A stretch of 30,078 bases of DNA from JBBSBR01 sp038251135 (GTDB lineage: Bacteria; Patescibacteriota; Saccharimonadia; UBA4664). Positions 1-6,777 of this stretch are shown here, piece after piece. Position 1 is the stretch's first letter, and every line of letters begins with the position of its first letter. The notes beneath the pieces were generated by a model. It searched no databases. It had not been told where the DNA came from and saw only the letters and a program-made list of their open reading frames with translations. The stretch covers positions 1-30,078 of the forward strand of contig JBBSBR010000011.1 of the NCBI GenBank assembly GCA_038251135.1, in the 5' to 3' direction. A program made the position numbers and the translations under genes.

Positions 1-135
1 GGCCTGCGACGTCTGAGGGCTTGGCGATGGGCTCGGGGTGAGCCTGGCATTATACAATTTAAGGCCGAGCCAGACTACGATCGCCCCGAGGACAATCAAG
101 CCGACGACAAGGATTGGCACCAGATACTTCTTCAA
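1..135 (-). CDS. N-terminus of an exported or membrane-anchored protein (partial)
   Basis: The reverse strand reads a TTG-started open frame that runs off the left edge (45 codons visible). It begins MKKYLVPILVVGL, continues as one hydrophobic segment to about residue 28, and is followed by a Pro/Ser-rich stretch (TPSPSPSPQTSQA). That is the usual look of an uncleaved signal-anchor, or a signal peptide followed by a disordered extracytoplasmic linker. The start is supported by a GAGG ribosome-binding site 8 nt upstream and a TATAAT box further upstream. The functional domain lies outside the window, so no function can be named. It is too short here to exclude a different start, but the composition and signals make a real gene likely. 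Confidence 0.6.
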   Translation of the reverse strand, partial: MKKYLVPILVVGLIVLGAIVVWLGLKLYNARLTPSPSPSPQTSQA

Positions 136-161
136 TTCGAAGACCTCGCTAACTACCTGTA

Positions 162-167
162 ATTATA
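162..167 (-). promoter_or_regulatory. -10 box (TATAAT) for the partial minus-strand gene
   Basis: A perfect TATAAT on the minus strand sits 27 nt before the TTG start, predicting a leader of about 20 nt that contains the GAGG ribosome-binding site. No good -35 hexamer is visible. Confidence 0.5.
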
Positions 168-185
168 CGCCCGTTGAGCAGGTAT

Positions 186-509
186 TCAGCGGGATTTTAC
201 CATCGCGTCGGTGTGGCTTTGGCCCCAACTGCGCATTTGATCGAGAATTGCCGATAGCGAGCGGCCCTTATCGGTCAGGCAGTACAGGGGGTGAGCGGGG
301 TAGTCGATACAGTTGCGCGTGAGCACGCCGTCATCCTCGAGTTCTTTGAGCCGTGCCGCGAGGGTACGGGGTGAGATGCCGTTCAGTGAATGCTCAAGCT
401 CGCTGTAGCGGCGCGGCCCCTCTAGGAGATCACGCACAATCAGGAAGGTCCATTTACCGCCGATTATCTCGAGCGTCTTGGTTATGCCGCATTGCGTTTC
501 TTCATTCAT
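186..509 (-). CDS. HxlR-family winged-helix transcriptional regulator
   Basis: The 107-residue protein matches the HxlR (MarR-like winged helix) family: GGKWTFLIVRDLLEGPRRYSEL, then SPRTLAARLKELEDDGVLTR (recognition helix and wing region) and YCLTDKGRSL. A cysteine at residue 7, just ahead of helix 1, is in the place of the redox-active Cys of quinone/diamide sensors such as Bacillus YodB. It is transcribed away from an NADPH:FMN reductase across a 76-bp gap that contains two inverted repeats, the classic layout of an HxlR regulator and its target. The reading is a thiol- or electrophile-responsive repressor of the reductase and probably of itself. The family assignment is firm; the signal is inferred from the Cys and the neighbour. 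The protein is of normal length for the family. Confidence 0.9.
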   Translation of the reverse strand: MNEETQCGITKTLEIIGGKWTFLIVRDLLEGPRRYSELEHSLNGISPRTLAARLKELEDDGVLTRNCIDYPAHPLYCLTDKGRSLSAILDQMRSWGQSHTDAMVKSR

Positions 510-518
510 AATGGCGTA

Positions 519-547
519 ATTGTACTACACTTTACTTTGTATAGCAA
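519..547 (-). promoter_or_regulatory. Promoter of the HxlR regulator
   Basis: On the minus strand TTGCTA (542-547) and TACAAT (519-524) are separated by 17 nt. Transcription would start about 3 nt before the ATG at 509, giving a nearly leaderless mRNA. The -35 overlaps the 533-551 inverted repeat, so autorepression is plausible. Confidence 0.4.
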
Positions 548-558
548 AGTACTATACT
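531..558 (+). promoter_or_regulatory. Promoter of the FMN reductase
   Basis: TTTACT (531-536) and TATACT (553-558) are 16 nt apart. The predicted start near 565 leaves a leader of about 20 nt with GGAG 7 nt before the ATG at 586. The -10 lies inside the perfect palindrome at 550-568, so a bound regulator would block it. Confidence 0.45.
533..551. promoter_or_regulatory. Second inverted repeat in the divergent promoter region
   Basis: TACTTTG-TATAG-CAAAGTA is a 7-bp inverted repeat with a 5-nt centre. It abuts the main palindrome and shares the TACT...AGTA ends, so it may be a second, weaker regulator site. Confidence 0.45.
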
Positions 559-568
559 AAGTATAGTA
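550..568. promoter_or_regulatory. Probable HxlR operator, perfect 9-1-9 palindrome
   Basis: TACTATACT-A-AGTATAGTA is a perfect inverted repeat with a single central base. It covers the -10 of the reductase and sits between the divergent regulator and target. The TACT...AGTA ends fit the style of operators bound by YodB/HxlR proteins. Binding by the adjacent regulator is inference. Confidence 0.7.
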
Positions 569-585
569 AATAACGGAGTTCCAAT

Positions 586-1182
586 ATGAAAGTTCAGATC
601 ATTCTCGGCAGCGACCGACCCAACCGAATCGGCGGCAAAATTGCCAAGTGGGTAGTGTCGAGTGCAGCTGAGCAACCGGATTTTGAAGTTGAACTGGTTG
701 ACCTCAAAGACTACGATTTGCCTCACTTTGACGAGGCTATGAGTCCGCGTTTCAACCCGAATCGTCAGCTCAACGAGGCGGCCGAACGCTGGTTGGCCAA
801 GGTAAATGAGGCAGATGCCTACGTAATTGTGACGCCCGAGTACAACCATTCAATCACGGGAATTCTCAAGGATGCCCTGGATTACCTCGATTGGCAATTT
901 GCCAAGAAGCCGGTCGCGATAGTCTCATACGGTACCGTGGGCGGAGCACGCGCAGCCGAGCAGCTTAAAGCCATTTTGATCGAGGTCAAGGCCGCCATCG
1001 TGCCGGAAGCCGTGGCTCTGCTCAATCCGGGCCAGGCCGTCAGCGACGGGGGAGTCTTGAGCGATGAACTAAAGGCCGCTCCTTACGGTCCGCAAACAGC
1101 TCTCGACGGAACGCTGGCCGAACTTCACTGGTGGGCAAAGACGCTTAAAGCCGGCCGCGAAGCCGCTCTCACCGTCGCCTAA
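586..1182 (+). CDS. NADPH-dependent FMN reductase (flavodoxin-like fold)
   Basis: The 198-residue protein carries the flavin-phosphate loop near the N-terminus (GSDRPNR, residues 8-14) and the family signature PEYNHS at 84-89 followed by GILKDALDYLDW. A second conserved patch is YGTVGGARAAEQLK (115-128). These enzymes use NAD(P)H to reduce FMN, azo dyes or quinones in the cytoplasm. GGAG lies 7 nt before the ATG. It is a single-gene unit closed by a terminator at 1204-1230. It is likely controlled by the divergent HxlR regulator through the palindrome upstream, analogous to the known YodB-azoreductase pair. The true substrate cannot be read from sequence; quinone or electrophile detoxification is inferred. 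Confidence 0.9.
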   Translation: MKVQIILGSDRPNRIGGKIAKWVVSSAAEQPDFEVELVDLKDYDLPHFDEAMSPRFNPNRQLNEAAERWLAKVNEADAYVIVTPEYNHSITGILKDALDYLDWQFAKKPVAIVSYGTVGGARAAEQLKAILIEVKAAIVPEAVALLNPGQAVSDGGVLSDELKAAPYGPQTALDGTLAELHWWAKTLKAGREAALTVA

Positions 1183-1203
1183 GACTTAATCTTAAGCTGT
1201 ACA

Positions 1204-1230
1204 AGAAGACCCTTTGCGGGGTCTTCTCTT
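1204..1230 (+). terminator. Rho-independent terminator after the FMN reductase
   Basis: A 9-bp stem (AGAAGACCC / GGGTCTTCT) with a 6-nt loop is followed by a short T-containing tract. It starts 21 nt after the stop codon. Confidence 0.75.
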
Positions 1231-1248
1231 GGTTCAAAAGCTTTCGGC

Positions 1249-1278
1249 TTGGCATGACTAGTCCTAAAACCTTATACT
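1249..1278 (+). promoter_or_regulatory. gatC promoter, leaderless type
   Basis: TTGGCA (1249-1254) and TATACT (1273-1278) are separated by 18 nt. The first base of the -10 is only 12 nt before the gatC ATG, so transcription should start at or beside the A of ATG. No Shine-Dalgarno sequence precedes the start. Confidence 0.65.
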
Positions 1279-1284
1279 TACATT

Positions 1285-1578
1285 ATGTCAAAAATCGATA
1301 CAGCTGAAGTTGAGCGAATCGCCAAGCTGGCGCGCATCGGGATCACCCACGATGAAGCCACGGCCATGGCCATGGAGCTCGATCAAATCGTAGGTTTCGT
1401 GGAGCAACTTCAGGATGTCGATATCAAAAGCGTCGAGCCGACCGATCAGGTCACCGGGCTGGTTGATGTCTGGCGGGAAGATACCGTGAAGCCGAGTATG
1501 GATCGGGAGCTGCTGCTCCGGAACGTACCAAACAGGCGCGATGGCTACATTGTTGTCAAACGAGTCATGAATGGTTGA
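1285..1578 (+). CDS. gatC: Asp-tRNA(Asn)/Glu-tRNA(Gln) amidotransferase subunit C
   Basis: The 97-residue protein has the GatC pattern: VERIAKLARIGIT near the N-terminus, a helix around MELDQIVGFVEQLQDVD, then VEPTDQVTGLVDVWRED and a C-terminal belt ending DGYIVVKRVMNG. GatC wraps around GatA and stabilises the heterotrimer that converts mischarged Glu-tRNA(Gln) or Asp-tRNA(Asn) to the correct aminoacyl-tRNA. It is first in the gat operon, overlaps gatA by 8 nt (translational coupling likely), and appears to be read from a leaderless mRNA. Confidence 0.95.
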   Translation: MSKIDTAEVERIAKLARIGITHDEATAMAMELDQIVGFVEQLQDVDIKSVEPTDQVTGLVDVWREDTVKPSMDRELLLRNVPNRRDGYIVVKRVMNG

Positions 1579-3010
1579 TTTAAAGCGTCCGATTGCAGAG
1601 CTGGCCGCCGAAGTTCGATCCGGCAAACTTACGGCAGTTGAGTTGGTCCAAGCAAGCCTTGACCGGATTGCTGCCACTCATGAATTTCACGCGGTGCTCG
1701 AGACCAGCCCCGTCGCTCTTGAGCGCGCGGCCGAAATAGATCGGCTCGTTGCCGGCGGTGCCGACATGGGACCGCTGGCCGGTATTCCTTTCATCGCCAA
1801 GGATAATTTTCTTACCCACAATACCCACACAACTGCGGCGAGCCACATCTTGGAGCCGTTTCAGGCTCCCTACCAAGCGGTTGCGATCGAGCGTCTAGAG
1901 GCAGCCGGAGCAATTATGGTAGCCAAAGCCAACCTCGATGCCTTTGCCCATGGCAGCTCCACCGAAAACTCCGACTTCGGGCCAACGAAAAACCCGGCAA
2001 ACCCCGACTACGTTCCCGGCGGCTCATCGGGCGGTTCGGCCGCAGCCGTCGCCCTTGGTCAAGCTTGTTTTGCCATTGGAACCGATACCGGCGGATCGAT
2101 CCGTCTGCCGGCGAGTTTTTGCGGCGTGGTCGGTCTTAAACCGACCTATGGCTTGGTGCCGCGTACCGGCGTCGTCGCCATGGCCAGTTCGACCGACGTA
2201 ATCGGTCCGCTGGCCAACTCCGTCGGTGACGCCGCCCGGATTCTCGACGTTCTGGCGGGTGCGGATCCGAGCGATTCAACGAGTATTAATCGAGAGCCAG
2301 ACGGCTACGTCGTGCCGGCTTCAAACGTTGCCGGACTCAAGATCGGCCTGATAAGCGAGTATATGGGCGAGGGCCTCGATCTGGGTATTAAAGCATCGGT
2401 CGAAGCCATGGTGCGTCAACTGGAAGCCGCGGGAGCAACCGTGGAGCCGGCGAGCCTGCCCGCCACCGAGCTCGCGCTGGCGGCCTACTATGTGATCGTA
2501 CCCGCTGAAGTCTCAAGTAATCTGGCGCGTTACGACGGCGTCAAGTACGGCTATAGCTCGCCGCAAGCCACGAACCTGGAGGAGACTTACCGGCTGAGCC
2601 GCGAAGAGGGCTTTGGCGCGGAGGCCAAGCGGCGTATCTTGATCGGGACCTATGTGCTGTCGAGCGGCTATTACGACGCGTATTACAAACGGGCGCAGAA
2701 GGTCCGTACCAAATTGATCGGTGAATTTAATGACGCCTTCGCCAAATACGACATTTTGATCGGCCCAACCGCTCCGACGCCGGCCTTTAAACTTGGAGCA
2801 AACGCTCAAGACCCGCTCGCCATGTACCTTAACGACGTTATGACCGTAGCGGTAAACCTGGTCGGCGTAGCGGCGATTTCGATTCCGTTGGGAGCTGGGA
2901 ATCAAGATCTGCCGTATGGCTTTCAGCTGATCGCACCGCAGCGGGCGGAACGTAAGTTGTTGGGCGTGTCTCAAACTGTCGAAGCACTGATCGGGGACTG
3001 GAGAGCATAA
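1571..3010 (+). CDS. gatA: Asp-tRNA(Asn)/Glu-tRNA(Gln) amidotransferase subunit A (amidase)
   Basis: The 479-residue protein is full length for GatA. The amidase Ser-cisSer-Lys triad is visible: Lys77 in FIAKDNF, Ser152 in PGGSSGGSAA, and the nucleophile Ser176 in TDTGGSIRLP. GatA hydrolyses glutamine and passes ammonia through a tunnel to GatB. The ATG lies inside the end of gatC. The stop TAA shares its last A with the ATG of the next gene, so the operon is tightly coupled. The gene order C-A-x-B has one inserted gene compared with the usual CAB. Confidence 0.97.
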   Translation: MVDLKRPIAELAAEVRSGKLTAVELVQASLDRIAATHEFHAVLETSPVALERAAEIDRLVAGGADMGPLAGIPFIAKDNFLTHNTHTTAASHILEPFQAPYQAVAIERLEAAGAIMVAKANLDAFAHGSSTENSDFGPTKNPANPDYVPGGSSGGSAAAVALGQACFAIGTDTGGSIRLPASFCGVVGLKPTYGLVPRTGVVAMASSTDVIGPLANSVGDAARILDVLAGADPSDSTSINREPDGYVVPASNVAGLKIGLISEYMGEGLDLGIKASVEAMVRQLEAAGATVEPASLPATELALAAYYVIVPAEVSSNLARYDGVKYGYSSPQATNLEETYRLSREEGFGAEAKRRILIGTYVLSSGYYDAYYKRAQKVRTKLIGEFNDAFAKYDILIGPTAPTPAFKLGANAQDPLAMYLNDVMTVAVNLVGVAAISIPLGAGNQDLPYGFQLIAPQRAERKLLGVSQTVEALIGDWRA

Positions 3011-3435
3011 TGATATATCTCATAATTATCTTGGTGGCCGGAGTATTGCTCTTTATGGTCGTTTCAGCCGGCTCGCAGAATTTGCCCGCCAAGTCCGCCC
3101 CGGCGAAGAGCCGCGTCGACAAGGCTGAAATCGGCCGACGTTGGAAGACGATCCAGATGGTGAGCCGGACCGGAGCGAGCGGACTCCGCAACTCGGTGAT
3201 GGAAGCTGATAAGCTGCTTGATTACGTTATGAAGCAGATGGGCTATCCCGGCGAAACGATGGCCGACCGCCTCAAGGTGGCTCAGCGCGGGTTTTCTGAC
3301 CGCGACGGTGTCTGGCGTGCCCACAAACTGCGCAATGCCATGGCGCACGACATAGAGTTCGATTTGGTCAGTTCTCAGGCCCAAGAAGCAATTAACGACA
3401 TCGGACGAGCGCTGAAAGATTTAGAGGTAATCTAG
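3010..3435 (+). CDS. Membrane-anchored HEPN-like protein of unknown function
   Basis: I do not recognise this 141-residue protein as a named family. It begins with one hydrophobic helix (residues 2-20, MIYLIIILVAGVLLFMVVSA), then a Ser/Ala/Pro/Lys linker and a helical cytoplasmic domain from about residue 37. Near the C-terminus, LRNAMAHD contains R108-N-x3-H113, the R-(N)-x4-H arrangement of HEPN domains, followed by a helix QEAINDIGRALKDL. Earlier helices (SGLRNSVMEADKLLDYVMKQMGY) fit a four-helix HEPN bundle. Its ATG overlaps the gatA stop by one base and gatB follows 1 nt after its end, so it is co-expressed with the amidotransferase. HEPN domains are often RNases or RNA binders; that role here is inference. 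Confidence 0.75.
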   Translation: MIYLIIILVAGVLLFMVVSAGSQNLPAKSAPAKSRVDKAEIGRRWKTIQMVSRTGASGLRNSVMEADKLLDYVMKQMGYPGETMADRLKVAQRGFSDRDGVWRAHKLRNAMAHDIEFDLVSSQAQEAINDIGRALKDLEVI

Positions 3436-3436
3436 A

Positions 3437-4912
3437 ATGAATCCGGAAATTCGCTCAAAGTACGAGGTTGTCATTGGCATCGAATGCCATGTCCAGCTCG
3501 CTACCAAAACCAAGCTGTTCTGTGGCTGCGATAACGATTCTCGCGATGTAGAGCCAAACGTTCACGTCTGTGAAGTCTGCTTGGGTCTGCCGGGAGCCCT
3601 TCCGGTACTCAATAAGCACGCCGTGGAGCTTGCTCTGCGTACGGGACTGGCCCTAAACGCCCAATACCCGGCTGATTACCACACCAAGTTTGACCGCAAG
3701 AACTATTTCTACCCCGATCTGCCGAAAGGCTACCAGATTACGCAGTTTGACGAGCCGATCGTGCCGCACGGCCATGTTGAATTTCCCTACGAAGACGGTA
3801 TCAAGCGGGTTGGCATTACCCGCGCCCACCTGGAGGACGATGCCGGTAAATTAACCCACCCCGAAGGTTCGAGCGATTCTCTGGTGGACCTGAACCGTGC
3901 CGGAACGCCGCTGCTCGAGATTGTTTCGGAACCGGATATGCGTTCGGCGGCCGAGGCTAAGGCCTATGCCCAGGAACTTTATAATATTGTCCGCTATGCC
4001 GGCGTCAGCGATGCCAACCTATACTACGGCAATATGCGCTTCGACGTGAACGTGAGCGTAAGATTGCTCGGAGCGCCGGAGTTCGGTACGCGGACAGAGA
4101 CCAAGAATTTAAACAGCTTCAAGGCTATCGAGCGCACCGTGGAGTACGAACTGCGGCGGCAGATAGTTTTGGTGGAACACGGTGAGAAGGTTCGCCAGGA
4201 GACGCGCGGCTGGGATGAGGTCAAGTTGGAAACCTACCCGATGCGGTCCAAGGAAGATGCCGATGAATACCGCTACTTTCCGGAGCCGGATATTCCGCCG
4301 CTCGTTATTACTGCGGATTTGGTGGCTGCTCAAAGAAATGAACTTGGCCTTCTGCCGGCCGATCTGCGGCGCGAGCTGGAAGCCGCAAATCTGCCGTTGG
4401 TTGAGCGGGAAGTTTTGGTGGCGGATCCAATTTCTGCCAAGCTCTGGCATGACGCGGTCGCGAGCGACCCCGCTCAGGCTCGGTTTGCCCTAAACTGGTT
4501 GACTGGCGATGCCGTAAAGCTTGCCGAAGCCAATAACCAGAATATCTCGAGTTCCGGCGTCACTGCGCCGGCACTGGTACAGGTCGGGCAATTGGTGGCC
4601 GCCGGTAAATTGAGCTCGACCAACTCAAAGCATCTGCTCAAACATTTATGGGAAGAGGGATCTGCGCACCCCGAGCTGAGTCCGGAGCAAATCGCCGCCG
4701 AGCGCGGGCTAATCCAGGAGTCGGATGCCGATGAGCTCGGTAAGGTTGTCGACGAGGTGATCGCCACCAACCCGCAGGCCGTAGCGGACTATCGCGGCGG
4801 AAACACCCGAGCCTTCGGGGCGCTCGTTGGCCAGACCATGAAGGCGACTCAGGGCAAAGGCAATCCGCCCGTCATCAACCAGCTCCTGCATGAGCGGCTG
4901 GATAAAAAATAG
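3437..4912 (+). CDS. gatB: Asp-tRNA(Asn)/Glu-tRNA(Gln) amidotransferase subunit B
   Basis: The 491-residue protein begins YEVVIGIECHVQL, the GatB signature, and has a four-cysteine zinc site (C29, C31, C45, C48). The cradle domain contains the conserved KNYFYPDLPKGYQITQFDEPI and HLEDDAGKL. The C-terminal helical and YqeY-like tail domain (about 350-491) contacts tRNA and ends NPPVINQLLHERLDKK. GatB binds the mischarged tRNA, phosphorylates its Glu/Asp side chain with ATP, and amidates it with ammonia from GatA. GAGG lies 9 nt before the ATG. It follows the HEPN-like gene by 1 nt. All domains look intact. Confidence 0.97.
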   Translation: MNPEIRSKYEVVIGIECHVQLATKTKLFCGCDNDSRDVEPNVHVCEVCLGLPGALPVLNKHAVELALRTGLALNAQYPADYHTKFDRKNYFYPDLPKGYQITQFDEPIVPHGHVEFPYEDGIKRVGITRAHLEDDAGKLTHPEGSSDSLVDLNRAGTPLLEIVSEPDMRSAAEAKAYAQELYNIVRYAGVSDANLYYGNMRFDVNVSVRLLGAPEFGTRTETKNLNSFKAIERTVEYELRRQIVLVEHGEKVRQETRGWDEVKLETYPMRSKEDADEYRYFPEPDIPPLVITADLVAAQRNELGLLPADLRRELEAANLPLVEREVLVADPISAKLWHDAVASDPAQARFALNWLTGDAVKLAEANNQNISSSGVTAPALVQVGQLVAAGKLSSTNSKHLLKHLWEEGSAHPELSPEQIAAERGLIQESDADELGKVVDEVIATNPQAVADYRGGNTRAFGALVGQTMKATQGKGNPPVINQLLHERLDKK

Positions 4913-4913
4913 T

Positions 4914-5543
4914 ATGTTGGATCAACTGACATCACAGCAATCTTACCTGCAGCCATTTTTTCAGAAGTCGGCAGACATTATTACCAAACTGCCGTCTTTG
5001 CTGGTCGGTGTTTTGGTCGGGATTCTGGTGGTCCGGCTCCTCACGCATTTTGCGAAGTGGATACTCCGGCTTTCAAACCTTGAGCCCGGCTTGCGGCAGG
5101 TTTTCAGTTCGATTATTGAACTGATACTCTGGTTCTTTCTGATCGTGGCGCTGCTGCAAGGCCTTGGCTTTGCCAACGTCATCCTCTTCTTTACGAGTTC
5201 GATCGCCGCCATCGCCATCGTGATGGCGGCCGGCGGTTCGACGATGATATCCGATATCTTTGCGGGCGTTTTCATAGCGCAAGACCGTGACTTTCGGCTT
5301 GGAGACAGGGTAACGGTCGGTCCGGACAAAACTAGCGGCATTATTGAAAGGATCGACGCGCGCCGCACGCGTATTCGCGATGATGCAGGTCTGCTTCATG
5401 TCCTGCCCAATACTCTGGTCGAGCGTAACGAGTGGATCGTCGAGGAAAGAGCGGACGGACTCGACGCGATCGCCCGAGTCAAAAAAACGGCGGTCAGGTT
5501 GAAGTCGGTTGTTGTTAAGACCAAGCGGCCATTGTCGAAGTAG
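4914..5543 (+). CDS. Small MscS-family mechanosensitive ion channel
   Basis: From the ATG at 4914 (1 nt after the gatB stop) the protein is 209 residues. An alternative in-frame ATG at 4890 would overlap gatB and add 8 residues; neither has a clear ribosome-binding site. It shows three hydrophobic segments (PSLLVGVLVGILVVRLL; IIELILWFFLIVALLQGLGF; and the pore-like VILFFTSSIAAIAIVMAAGG). These lead into the MscS beta-domain hallmark ISDIFAGVFIAQDRDFRLGDRV and IERIDARRTRIRDDAG...VLPNTLV. The C-terminal vestibule domain is largely absent, so this is a minimal MscS. Such channels release solutes on hypo-osmotic shock. Confidence 0.85.
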   Translation: MLDQLTSQQSYLQPFFQKSADIITKLPSLLVGVLVGILVVRLLTHFAKWILRLSNLEPGLRQVFSSIIELILWFFLIVALLQGLGFANVILFFTSSIAAIAIVMAAGGSTMISDIFAGVFIAQDRDFRLGDRVTVGPDKTSGIIERIDARRTRIRDDAGLLHVLPNTLVERNEWIVEERADGLDAIARVKKTAVRLKSVVVKTKRPLSK

Positions 5544-5628
5544 GTTGGTTCTTAGGCTTTTGGCAGGGCAATAAGTTGCGGATCGGCCTCGGACGCGGTA
5601 CGCTAGATAGGTAACGAAAGAACACAAA

Positions 5629-5901
5629 ATGGACTCATCAACTGCCCTGACGATTCTTGTAGTATTTTTGAGTGTCGCACTGCTGTCCTTCCTGATTCTG
5701 GGAATAATTGCGGCAACATTCTCGATTCAGATTTTGAGGAATGTTAGGCAGATTTCTCGGCGGGCCGAAGAAACGACCGAGAATTTGGCCGACCTTACCA
5801 AGATGATTGGCAGCAAGGTGGCGCCGGTCGCACTTTCCGCGGCCATTGCGGCCGCTATGCGACGCTTTATGAAGAACGATAATAATAAAGGAGGCAAGTA
5901 A
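5629..5901 (+). CDS. Small single-pass membrane protein (DUF948-like)
   Basis: The 90-residue protein has one long transmembrane helix (about residues 6-33). It is followed by an amphipathic stretch (ILRNVRQISRRAEETTENLADLTKMIGSK) of the coiled-coil type seen in DUF948/YtxG proteins, and a basic tail. It ends with an AAAGGAGG-containing sequence that serves as the ribosome-binding site of the next gene. YtxG-like and YtxH-like proteins occur together in many bacteria, which supports the call. Function is unknown; envelope stress has been proposed for relatives. No strong promoter is seen in the 85-bp gap upstream (only a weak TTGCGG-N17-TACGCT at 5576-5604). Confidence 0.7.
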   Translation: MDSSTALTILVVFLSVALLSFLILGIIAATFSIQILRNVRQISRRAEETTENLADLTKMIGSKVAPVALSAAIAAAMRRFMKNDNNKGGK

Positions 5902-6353
5902 TGAAAAAGTCATTTGTTAAAGGAACGCTGCTCGGAGTAATCGCCGGTGCAGTTGCCGGTATTCTGCTCGCTCCCAAGAGCGGCAAGGAGACTCAGGACG
6001 ACATCAAGCGCGCCGTGAAGGAGACAACGGGCGACCTCAAAACCCGCGTGGACGCGCTAACCAAGGAACTCGGTACGCGGGTCGATGATCTCAGAGCCGT
6101 TGCGGTCGACTTGAAGGGTGAAGCCAAGGAAGAGAGCCAAGAGCTCATTAAGCGCGCCGACGTATTTCGCCAGGATCTTCGTATTGCCGGTACCAATCTG
6201 GCCAACGATGGCGCGCAAGTCAAAGACAGCGTCGCCAAGAATTTGAAGCCCCTGCTGGCCGAGGCTGCCGACATCGCCAAGGAGCTTGAGCGCCTTACCA
6301 AGCAGCTGTCCGCCTCCGCCAAGAAGAAGCTGACTTCAGACGACGCCAAATAA
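5901..6353 (+). CDS. YtxH-domain protein
   Basis: The 150-residue protein starts MKKSFVKGTLLGVIAGAVAG and continues ILLAPKSGKETQDDIKRAVKE, the diagnostic YtxH motif: a glycine-rich membrane helix followed by LLAPKSGKE. The rest (about 35-140) is a long charged helix of alternating Lys/Glu/Ala, probably a coiled coil in the cytoplasm. AAAGGAGG lies 6 nt before the ATG, one of the strongest ribosome-binding sites in the window. The ATG overlaps the stop of the upstream gene by 1 nt. YtxH proteins are associated with general stress in Bacillus; the molecular function is not known. Confidence 0.85.
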   Translation: MKKSFVKGTLLGVIAGAVAGILLAPKSGKETQDDIKRAVKETTGDLKTRVDALTKELGTRVDDLRAVAVDLKGEAKEESQELIKRADVFRQDLRIAGTNLANDGAQVKDSVAKNLKPLLAEAADIAKELERLTKQLSASAKKKLTSDDAK

Positions 6354-6359
6354 CTGCCA

Positions 6360-6677
6360 ATGGCAAAGAAGAATCCCGATCCTGAGACCGGCGTCGATTA
6401 CGAAGCGCTTGGACGTGCAATCGATAAAGCTTTGGTGCGCGATTACGTCCACCTTATCGGGAGTACGCCGCGGCAGATGTGGAGTTCATTCATTCGCGGC
6501 GTGATGCTGGGTTTCGGTACGGTTATCGGGGGTACGTTGGTGGTCGCCATGCTCATTTGGACGCTGTCATTTTTTGGCGGGGCGCCTGTGATCGGCGAGT
6601 ATATCCAGAAGATCAACCATGCAATTCAGGCGGGGCAACCCGCAAATTCTCCGACTCCCAGCGCATCATCCAAGTAG
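6360..6677 (+). CDS. DUF5665-like membrane protein
   Basis: The 105-residue protein has an N-terminal polar helix (DYEALGRAIDKALVRDYVHLIGSTPRQMWSSFIRG), then one transmembrane helix (about 46-72) and a Ser/Pro/Ala-rich tail. The pattern of a short amphipathic helix followed by a glycine-rich membrane segment resembles DUF5665. It lies 6 nt after the YtxH gene, as the third member of a small-membrane-protein operon. Function unknown. Confidence 0.7.
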   Translation: MAKKNPDPETGVDYEALGRAIDKALVRDYVHLIGSTPRQMWSSFIRGVMLGFGTVIGGTLVVAMLIWTLSFFGGAPVIGEYIQKINHAIQAGQPANSPTPSASSK

Positions 6678-6746
6678 CGAATCCTAGCTAAGGTTTAAGC
6701 ACAGTCTGAGAGAATATCAAGACTGGTTATTGCGGTTATGGTTGGT

Positions 6747-6752
6747 TAGAAT
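6747..6752 (+). promoter_or_regulatory. -10 box (TAGAAT) for dnaE
   Basis: TAGAAT predicts transcription starting near 6759. That would give either a leaderless mRNA with the ATG at 6760, or a 19-nt leader for the ATG at 6778 containing AAGGGGAG. No good -35 is visible. Confidence 0.45.
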
Positions 6753-6777
6753 AGAGGTAATGAAGGGGAGCGGAGTA

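Noticed and set aside
38..322. Plus-strand frame at the left edge
   Set aside because: It runs across two minus-strand genes with good start signals and family motifs, and its translation looks random.
6702..6725. CAGTCT/AGACTG inverted repeat upstream of dnaE
   Set aside because: Six-base arms separated by 12 nt, no U-tract and no known regulator match; likely chance.
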